Part shown: positions 20,504 through 26,302 of the stretch, piece after piece
Position numbering within the stretch: the stretch's first letter is position 1
Layout: every line of letters starts with the position of its first letter
IMG/VR virus record: IMGVR_UViG_3300022818_000014
Span: 1-26,302 of that record
Reading direction: 5' to 3' (one strand)
Origin: a virus
Length of the DNA stretch: 26,302 nucleotides
Notes under the pieces: model-generated
Told to the model about the DNA's origin: nothing
Seen by the model: only the letters and a program-made list of their open reading frames with translations
Databases searched by the model: none
Made by a program: the position numbers and the translations under genes

Positions 20504-22864
20504 ATGGCCTCATATATACTACAAGAAGATGGATTCAAAATACTGCTTGAAGATGGAAGTGGTAGTCTCTTGTTGGAACCAGTTTCTTCTCCAAGTTCTT
20601 CTATATCAGTCTCTATATCCTCTAGCCCTAGCATATCTACTAGTATTTCTGCAAGTCCTTCTCCCTCTACAAGTATAAGCAGTTCTCCCAGTATTTCTAC
20701 AAGTATCAGTAGCTCTTTGTCAACTTCAATAAGCACTTCTCCTTCGATATCTACTTCTATATCGAGCAGCATATCCGCAAGTCCTTCGATTAGTACCTCT
20801 ATTTCAGAATCTCCGAGTATTAGCACATCTATTTCCACTTCTCCAAGTTCTAGTATTTCTACTTCCCTAAGTTCGTCTGTATCCTCCTCTCCGTCTATAT
20901 CCTCTAGTATCTCATCTTCTCCGAGCCCAACGGGAAGTAGTATTTCTACATCACCATCATCGAGTATCTCTAGTTCAGTTTCTACTAGTATCTCTAGCAG
21001 TATTTCACAGAGTCCTTCGATTTCAACAAGTATTTCTAGCTCTATTTCAAGCTCTGTATCTACGTCAATTTCTAGTTCTCCATCCATATCTATTAGTGCG
21101 AGTCCTAGTATTTCTACATCTATAAGTTCTTCGATAAGTTCATCGATAAGTAGTTCGGTTTCTGCATCACCTTCCACTTCTATCTCTTCATCCCCATCGC
21201 CAAGCACTTCGATATCTGTATCTCCGTCTTCTAGTATCTCTACGAGTATATCGTCTTCTATATCGACTTCGGTTAGTGCTAGTCCGTCAATCTCGACATC
21301 TATATCATCCAGTCCGTCTATAAGTACGTCTATATCAACTTCTGTCTCTACATCTCCGAGTACTTCTATTTCAACATCTTTATCAAGTTCTGTTTCGTCT
21401 TCTCCATCAATTAGTACCTCTCTTTCTAGTTCGGTATCCTCAAGTCCTTCAATATCAATCAGTTCATCTCCATCTTCTTCAATCTCATCTTCACCGTCTC
21501 CCAGTACATCAATATCAGCCTCACCCTCAACTAGTCCATCGACAAGCATCTCTGCCTCACCGTCTATTTCCATAAGTGCTTCTCCAAGTATTTCTACTTC
21601 TATTAGTAGTTCTATCAGTTCTAGTATTTCGACATCTGTTTCATCTTCGCCATCTATTTCAATATCATCTAGCCCCAGTATATCCACTTCTATTAGTTCC
21701 AGTATTTCGGAATCTCCTAGCATATCAATATCGAGTTCAATATCTTCAAGTATATCCGCAAGCCCTTCTGTTAGTTCTAGCCCAAGTAGTTCAATATCAA
21801 GTTCTATTTCTAGTTCTATTTCTGCTAGTCCCTCAGCACCTATTACACTTATTTTACAAACAGATTACTGGAATGTAATCATAATAGATACTTACTCACC
21901 TTCAGCGTCTATCTCAACTTCTCCGAGTATATCTATATCTGCTTCGCCTTCAGTATCTATTTCTAGTAGTGTTTCAACATCTCTTTCTTCTTCGATTTCA
22001 AGTTCTATTAGTTCTTCGCCATCTATTAGTTCGTCTATCAGTTCATCTCCCTCGATTTCCACATCCATATCCAGTTCAAAAAGTTCTTCACCGAGTAGTT
22101 CAGTCTCTAGTAGCATTTCAACTTCAATATCCGCATCCCCGAGTATTTCTACAAGCATATCAGTAAGTCCTAGTAGTTCTATATCTTCTTCTATCTCAAG
22201 TAGTCCTTCGATTTCTTCAAGTATCTCGACTTCCATTTCCACATCTCCGAGTATCTCGATATCTAGTTCTTTGTCTTCTTCTGTTTCAAGTTCACCATCG
22301 CCAAGTACCTCAATTTCTTCAAGTATCTCGAAATCACCAAGTCTAAGCCCATCTATTTCAGTAAGTTCAAGCCCATCATTATCACCATCTCTTTCGATAA
22401 GCACCTCAATTTCAACAAGTCCGTCTTCGTCAATTTCTTTTTCAATTAGTTCTAGTATATCTAGTTCTCCATCTATATCCACCAGTATTTCCAGTTCTAT
22501 CAGTTCTTCAATAAGCGTTTCCCCATCAAGTTCAATATCCTCATCAATATCAGCCAGTCCCTCTCCTAGTTCTTCAATTTCCTCCTCTCCAAGTACCTCA
22601 CCAAGTACGAGTATTTCCAGTAGTCCCTCCACTTCAATATCTTCCTCTCCCTCACCGACAGCTGAAGACCACATTTTTAACTACGAAAAACCAAACCAAC
22701 CCCATTACGTTAATCACGGTAAACCCAATCAACCAATTTATATCTACCTTAATAAACCAGGACAACCTGTTTACACTAACCACGCTAAACCAACTATCGT
22801 AATTTACATCAACCACACCAAACCTAATCAACCAACTTATAGGAATATTAAACGCCCAATATAA
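20504..22864 (+). CDS. 786-aa serine-rich repeat virion protein (mucin-like)
   Basis: Three parts. The N-terminus MASYILQEDGFKILLEDGSG, then SLLLEP, is the short LLEDGSG module common in phage proteins. Residues 28 to about 720 form two long (X-Ser)n tracts, nearly perfect alternation of Ser with I, V, L, P, T, S, A and few others, split by ITLILQTDYWNVIIIDT. The C-terminus has five 11-residue repeats of the KPNQPxYxNHx type. There is no signal peptide or sortase motif, so it should be a virion component. The tracts strongly recall serine-rich repeat adhesins and mucin domains and are the best candidate acceptor for the encoded O-glycosyltransferases. All six Ser codons are mixed, which lowers DNA repetition. 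Long antisense frames here are composition artefacts. Confidence 0.8.
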   Translation: MASYILQEDGFKILLEDGSGSLLLEPVSSPSSSISVSISSSPSISTSISASPSPSTSISSSPSISTSISSSLSTSISTSPSISTSISSSISASPSISTSISESPSISTSISTSPSSSISTSLSSSVSSSPSISSSISSSPSPTGSSISTSPSSSISSSVSTSISSSISQSPSISTSISSSISSSVSTSISSSPSISISASPSISTSISSSISSSISSSVSASPSTSISSSPSPSTSISVSPSSSISTSISSSISTSVSASPSISTSISSSPSISTSISTSVSTSPSTSISTSLSSSVSSSPSISTSLSSSVSSSPSISISSSPSSSISSSPSPSTSISASPSTSPSTSISASPSISISASPSISTSISSSISSSISTSVSSSPSISISSSPSISTSISSSISESPSISISSSISSSISASPSVSSSPSSSISSSISSSISASPSAPITLILQTDYWNVIIIDTYSPSASISTSPSISISASPSVSISSSVSTSLSSSISSSISSSPSISSSISSSPSISTSISSSKSSSPSSSVSSSISTSISASPSISTSISVSPSSSISSSISSSPSISSSISTSISTSPSISISSSLSSSVSSSPSPSTSISSSISKSPSLSPSISVSSSPSLSPSLSISTSISTSPSSSISFSISSSISSSPSISTSISSSISSSISVSPSSSISSSISASPSPSSSISSSPSTSPSTSISSSPSTSISSSPSPTAEDHIFNYEKPNQPHYVNHGKPNQPIYIYLNKPGQPVYTNHAKPTIVIYINHTKPNQPTYRNIKRPI
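20585..21838 (+). repeat. First long (X-Ser)n tract
   Basis: Encodes about 418 residues with Ser at every second position over long runs; phase breaks are rare (PTG). X is mainly I, V, L, P, T, S, A. It ends in SASPSA, the same signature that ends the tracts in three other genes. Not an exact DNA repeat, but rich in recurring short words such as TCTAGTATTTCT. Confidence 0.85.
21896..22654 (+). repeat. Second long (X-Ser)n tract
   Basis: About 250 residues after the non-repetitive spacer at 21839-21895, starting SPSASISTS. Same alternating pattern, with rare K, F or other residues at X, ending SSPSPTAEDH before the C-terminal 11-residue repeats. Confidence 0.85.
22688..22852 (+). repeat. Five 33-bp (11-aa) C-terminal repeats
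   Basis: Five consecutive units encode KPNQPHYVNHG, KPNQPIYIYLN, KPGQPVYTNHA, KPTIVIYINHT and KPNQPTYRNIK. Conserved K-P at the start and Tyr at position 7; the fourth unit has diverged. Likely a rod-like or docking domain; family unknown. Confidence 0.85.
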
Positions 22865-24345
22865 TGAAACTATACGGAAATTTTTTCAAAGGCATCGGAT
22901 TGTCACGCAGAGTGCAATCAGGCTTCGATGACCTTACAAATTGTGATGTCTGGTCAGAACTCGGTGCTTTGAAGTGCCAAAAAGCTTTAACTAAAAAATC
23001 AGGTTCAGTTATTACTGCTGGATGTTATCGAGCTGTCGCTCCAGATGGAACGACTTACTTTTTCTCTAAAACTGATGGAATGATTTGGAAACGTTCCGTA
23101 GCTGGAGTTTATTCCTATGTGCGTGTAAACGCTGTGGGTTCTTCAAGTTCTTCACTATCTTCCTCACCATCGGCGACCCGTTCTGCATCTTCTAGTATTT
23201 CTATAAGTTCTTCTCCATCCACATCAGTTTCTTCATCTCTATCAGTGTCCGCCTCAGTTTCAACTTCAGGGTCTACCTCAATTTCTAGTTCCATTTCAGC
23301 TTCAATTTCTCCCTCACCATCAAGTGGTGGGGATACAGGTGGTCATAAAGGAGCTAATTATTACAATGGATGTATTTTTTATACTACCGATACCTATTTA
23401 GGAAGATATACTATCGCTACAGATTCTTGGAATGATTTCTTCCAACTCTTAACTCCAGGAGTGCCTCACGCTATCGAACAGTTTGACTTAATGATGTATA
23501 TTACTAATTCTAAAGACATTGCTCAGTTAGACGATGCTGGAGTATTTTCTTCTTCTGGTTTAGACTTACCAACTGAACATCGAACTACCGCCTTAATTCC
23601 ATACGGAGATGACCTTTTAACATTGTCTAATCCTGGAGATTATATTAACGACTCAGCTATCTACCGATGGAACACCTATGCAGATTCTTGGACTGTTAAA
23701 GACGCTATTAAAGGAACGGACGCTTATGCCTTCTTAGACGCTGATAATAATGTATTTGTTATCTGTCTAAGTGGAGCTATTTATTATTACAATGGTTCTA
23801 AATTGGATATTTTCTCTTACATTCGTAATCCATATCCAACCGAAGGACATCAACTTACTACTAACTTCCAAGGAGTACCTCTGGTAGCCAATGGTGGAAA
23901 GATTTATTCTCTCTACAGAAAGACTCGTGATTTAGACGTAGCTTTAGTGGGAGAATACACTTGTTCTGCTGGTGAAAGTGCTACTATCGAATCTATTGTA
24001 GCTTGTGGCGAACAACTCCTGGTAAACTGGACTAATAATGGAGATGCTGGAGTAGATGAGATTGATACTAATTATTTTGCTAACGCCAGAGTTATTACTC
24101 CGAGATTTGAAAGAGGTTCTGTGGTTAAGGTTGATTACGAAGATTTAAATGGTGCTGAAATTGGAATTTACTCTCGTAAAGATAAGGAATCCAATTGGAC
24201 TTCACACGAAACTTTAGATGACACGGATAAACATTATGTTCGCACAGTTGATGATATGATTCACGAATCAGGTGGACAAGTCCTCGTTACGATTACTCCT
24301 TCCGGAACAGAGTCTCCGATTATTAATGATATAAAAATAGAATGA
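22864..24345 (+). CDS. Beta-rich tail protein with serine-rich insert (nozzle-like?)
   Basis: 493 aa. The first 90 residues (MKLYGNFFKGIGLSRRVQSG, then FDDLTNCDVW) and the rest after 155 look like one repeated-strand protein, with recurrent beta-propeller-like units (GCIFYTTDTYLGRYTIATDS, ALIPYGDDLLTL, SGAIYYYNGSKLDIFSY). Tail nozzle proteins of podoviruses have such propellers, but the assignment is by style and position only. Residues 93-154 are a serine-rich (X-Ser)n insert that interrupts the fold at a probable surface loop. Starts at ATGA-type overlap with the previous gene and ends by overlapping the next ATG. Confidence 0.6.
   Translation: MKLYGNFFKGIGLSRRVQSGFDDLTNCDVWSELGALKCQKALTKKSGSVITAGCYRAVAPDGTTYFFSKTDGMIWKRSVAGVYSYVRVNAVGSSSSSLSSSPSATRSASSSISISSSPSTSVSSSLSVSASVSTSGSTSISSSISASISPSPSSGGDTGGHKGANYYNGCIFYTTDTYLGRYTIATDSWNDFFQLLTPGVPHAIEQFDLMMYITNSKDIAQLDDAGVFSSSGLDLPTEHRTTALIPYGDDLLTLSNPGDYINDSAIYRWNTYADSWTVKDAIKGTDAYAFLDADNNVFVICLSGAIYYYNGSKLDIFSYIRNPYPTEGHQLTTNFQGVPLVANGGKIYSLYRKTRDLDVALVGEYTCSAGESATIESIVACGEQLLVNWTNNGDAGVDEIDTNYFANARVITPRFERGSVVKVDYEDLNGAEIGIYSRKDKESNWTSHETLDDTDKHYVRTVDDMIHESGGQVLVTITPSGTESPIINDIKIE
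23140..23325 (+). repeat. Serine-rich insert in the tail protein
   Basis: Encodes about 62 residues (SSSSSLSSSPSATRSASSSI and on to SASISPSPSS) placed between two parts of a beta-rich domain. Two phases of alternation are joined by ATRS. Confidence 0.8.
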
Positions 24346-25439
24346 CAGATTTAGACATTAATCAAAAATCTACCAATACTGGCGATACGTTGGGTTCAAC
24401 AAGCTCAGAAGCATCAGATGTCAAGATTCTGAAGGTTGGAGCTGGGTCTACGGTATTCTACACCGACAAAGAAGGTTCTCGTTGGGGTTCGATTAAATTT
24501 GAAGATGCTAATGCTTTTATTAAAACAGACGGTTCTTTTAAGTTTAAAGCTGCTGATGGTTCAATAATAATGGACTCTCTGGGAGATGGTGGGAACTTTC
24601 TCAATGTCATCAATTCTGCTTTAAACACTTCTTCTAAAAAGATTCTTACTGATTTTACTTTTGAATCTACTGACTACTCGGGAGCCTTCAAAGCTGGTAA
24701 TCCCACTTGGGATGAAAATACTGGTTTAATCACTGGTGGTTCAGGAGTCTTAATTAACGCTGCTGGAATCCTGGGGGCTAACGCTGGTGTAGCTACCTTT
24801 ACTTTAGACGCTGCTACTGGTAATGCAACTTTCGCAGGAACTCTTGCGGCTGCTACAGGAACGATTGGAGCTATTACTTTAGCTTCGGGAGGAAACATTA
24901 AAGCTGGTAAAACTGCCTATACCGATGACACTAACGCTGGATTCTGGTTGGGATTAGTTACTGGAGTGGCTAAATTTAATTTAGGTGCTTCGGCAACCAA
25001 ATATTTTCATTATGATGGTACGGATTTTACCTTAACTGGTGGAGATGTTCAAACTAATGTATCTGGATACCGACTAAAAATGAATTCTGCTACTAATAAA
25101 TTTGAGTGTTTAAACAATGATACTGTTTTGGGATATTTTACTACCAGTGCGGATGGCAATGTGATTATAGCGGCTAACGATGATGTTTATTTCTGGGCTG
25201 GAGGGGCGGCAAGAGCACACGTCGGTTCTGGTGGGGTATTTTCAACAGATTTTCGGTGTAGTGATAATTATAAATCTTCTGATGGAAGTAATGGAGAAGG
25301 AATCTCATCCGTTCACATGGTAACTTACGTTGGTTATAATAGTGGTGGTAATCACAATTATCGTAAAGATAGGACACTTACATTTAAAAACGGGTTATTA
25401 ACAAGTATTAGCGGAGAATCAGGAGAAATAAATTGGTAA
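24342..25439 (+). CDS. Tail fibre/tip protein
   Basis: 365 aa. The middle carries repeating motifs of phage tip proteins: DAATGNATFAGTLAAATGTI, GAITLASGGNIKAG, YTDDTNAGFWLGLVTGVAKF and YFHYDGTDFTLTGG. The C-terminus has a separate domain ending TLTFKNGLLTSIS. The GFWLG..G.AKF.LG...Y..YDGT pattern is widespread in host-contact tail proteins of siphoviruses and podoviruses. Starts inside the previous stop (ATGA). A role in host contact is inferred. Confidence 0.7.
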   Translation: MTDLDINQKSTNTGDTLGSTSSEASDVKILKVGAGSTVFYTDKEGSRWGSIKFEDANAFIKTDGSFKFKAADGSIIMDSLGDGGNFLNVINSALNTSSKKILTDFTFESTDYSGAFKAGNPTWDENTGLITGGSGVLINAAGILGANAGVATFTLDAATGNATFAGTLAAATGTIGAITLASGGNIKAGKTAYTDDTNAGFWLGLVTGVAKFNLGASATKYFHYDGTDFTLTGGDVQTNVSGYRLKMNSATNKFECLNNDTVLGYFTTSADGNVIIAANDDVYFWAGGAARAHVGSGGVFSTDFRCSDNYKSSDGSNGEGISSVHMVTYVGYNSGGNHNYRKDRTLTFKNGLLTSISGESGEINW

Positions 25440-25440
25440 T

Positions 25441-25716
25441 ATGTTTAAAAAATATATCATAAACATTTTCATAAGTATCGACCAGTTAATTAACACAATC
25501 CTGGGTGGGGACATGGACATGACCCTATCAGCTAGGTTAGGAAGAAATTATCGTGGTACTTGGATGGAAAGATTTGTCGACTGGTTGTTTCAATGGCAAG
25601 GAAATGAAAATGGGCATTGTGAAAATGCTGATTGGTGGGAAAGTGACGAGGGAAAGGATGCGATAATTGCTTTGTTAAAAAAATATGAGAAAAATAATAA
25701 TAATACTACTGCTTAG
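25441..25716 (+). CDS. Small conserved phage membrane-associated protein
   Basis: 91 aa. A hydrophobic N-terminus (KKYIINIFISIDQLINTILG) may associate with the membrane; then GGDMDMTLSARLGRNYRGTW, MERFVDWLFQWQGNENGHCE. The DQL.NT.LGGD.D.TLS.R pattern with W-, H- and C-containing C-terminus is a recurrent small protein in phages and is often found near tail and lysis genes; its role is not known. Frequent database labels such as a helicase are not supported by the sequence. Confidence 0.55.
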   Translation: MFKKYIINIFISIDQLINTILGGDMDMTLSARLGRNYRGTWMERFVDWLFQWQGNENGHCENADWWESDEGKDAIIALLKKYEKNNNNTTA

Positions 25717-25972
25717 CTTATTTCCCCTAACCACTTTTGCTGGAACAACCTTGTATTCTAAAACTAATAAACTTCCCAATGGTTTAAGAGTATGTGCTTT
25801 AAAAAATGATAAACCAAAGATAAGCACACAGAATAAAAAAGTTCATCTCGATAGAGAATGTTGTTTAGATAATCGAGAAATTCCTAACCCAAGATGTTAT
25901 TATCCCACAAAGTATCAAAAGTTAATAGATAAATATAATACTAAATTAAACACATGGCCGAAGCTATATTAA
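25685..25972 (+). CDS. Secreted small cysteine protein
   Basis: 95 aa with a classical signal peptide: MRKIIIILLLSLFPLTTFAG, cut probably after Ala19. The mature part is basic, with four cysteines (near RVCALK, ECCLDN, PRCYYP) that could form disulfides outside the cytoplasm. Starts inside the previous gene's last codons (frame change, 32-bp overlap). May act in the envelope during lysis or entry, for example spanin-like, but no family is recognised. Confidence 0.6.
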   Translation: MRKIIIILLLSLFPLTTFAGTTLYSKTNKLPNGLRVCALKNDKPKISTQNKKVHLDRECCLDNREIPNPRCYYPTKYQKLIDKYNTKLNTWPKLY

Positions 25973-26302
25973 ACTCGACTATGACAGCTTCAGAGGCAAA
26001 GGGTATCCTTGATTCACTAGGAATCAACTACAATGATGTTCTGAGTTCGTCAAACATAGCCCAAACGATAAATCAACCAGCTACCTCACCTGATGACCTT
26101 TTGGGTATCCGCAGGGATATCTATGCTTCAGCAGGAGTGGGTACAGCTCAAACAGCTTACCAGGACGCTACTAAGGCGTATCAGGATGCTCAGAACTCTT
26201 TAAATACCTCTAATCTTCAGCTTAGAAATAGGCCTGTTTCGGTTTCTAAATTTACTGGTCAGATTGCTCAGAACACGATGGTTAATGAACAAAACATTAA
26301 TA
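25954..26302 (+). CDS. Virion protein, 5' part (truncated by window end)
   Basis: 116 complete codons, open at the right edge. Sequence begins MAEAILNSTMTASEAKGILD and continues SLGINYNDVLSSSNIAQTIN, LGIRRDIYASAGVGTAQTAY, QDATKAYQDAQNSLNTSNLQ. Helical with coiled-coil-like heptads and Ala/Gln/Asn/Ser-rich, as in internal virion or tail proteins; the exact role cannot be fixed from the fragment. It overlaps the previous gene by 19 bp. Confidence 0.6.
   Translation, partial: MAEAILNSTMTASEAKGILDSLGINYNDVLSSSNIAQTINQPATSPDDLLGIRRDIYASAGVGTAQTAYQDATKAYQDAQNSLNTSNLQLRNRPVSVSKFTGQIAQNTMVNEQNIN

Noticed and set aside
20347-21723. Long minus-strand open frame (458 codons) opposite the serine-rich gene
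   Set aside because: Its Asp/Glu/Ile/Leu-rich, repetitive product is the mirror of the Ser codon pattern on the + strand, and no promoter or start signal was seen. The similar frames at 21892-22674 and 8637-8885 have the same cause.
20504-22654. CRISPR-like or satellite array in the serine-rich region
   Set aside because: There are recurring short words but no constant repeat and spacer lengths; the pattern is a coding (X-Ser)n tract with mixed codons.
1916-25972. Alternative genetic code (TGA or TAG recoded)
   Set aside because: Both TGA and TAG end genes, often in ATGA overlaps, and reading frames are complete under the standard bacterial code.

Overview
The window is a block of tailed-phage (Caudoviricetes) genome, free or integrated: packaging, head, connector, a glycosylation island and tail/host-recognition genes, nearly all on the + strand and tightly packed (TAATG and ATGA overlaps). 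DNA is AT-rich. A terminase, portal, scaffold-like gene, capsid and head-tail adaptor are present. No tail tube or tape-measure gene was seen, so a short-tailed (podovirus-like) virion is the better guess.

Host: the standard code is used (TGA and TAG both terminate, often inside ATGA overlaps). Most starts lack a Shine-Dalgarno and sit behind A/T-rich leaders. Four promoters match the sigma-70 consensus with an extended -10, which argues against Bacteroidota; three place the start codon 6-7 nt after the -10 and should give leaderless mRNAs. With the small lysozyme-like protein, this would fit a Patescibacteria (CPR) host, but that is inference.

Layout. 1-1643: a regulatory region bounded by two copies of a 55-bp direct repeat, holding a small membrane protein, a lysozyme-like protein, tiny genes and a 600-bp gene-poor stretch. 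1644-6197: zinc protein, small and large terminase, portal, two small proteins; then a degenerate tRNA-Met. 6298-8237: scaffold-like protein, decoration-like protein and major capsid gene. The capsid gene is broken: its middle third lies on the opposite strand between perfect 16-bp inverted repeats. 8341-10750: two paralogous serine-rich proteins, small head proteins and the connector. 10816-14881: a helical protein inside inverted repeats, then glycosyltransferases and methyltransferases, including a mirrored GT-MT-MT-GT block. 14878-16916: a minus-strand cassette (Tad2-like protein plus a Cys/His membrane protein), another glycosyltransferase and a minus-strand HNH endonuclease; the cassette and the endonuclease have near-identical promoters. 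16986-26302: fibres, tail-collar protein, a 786-aa serine-rich protein, a beta-rich tail protein with a serine-rich insert, a tip protein, two small membrane/secreted proteins and a truncated virion gene.

How it may work together: five virion proteins carry strict (X-Ser)n tracts, and two glycosyltransferases carry a DxH motif and C-terminal motif like polypeptide GalNAc-transferases. The proposal is that the phage builds a mucin-like, O-glycosylated virion surface, with methyltransferases capping or modifying the sugars. This is the most interesting candidate system; the inverted capsid segment is the most striking structural anomaly.
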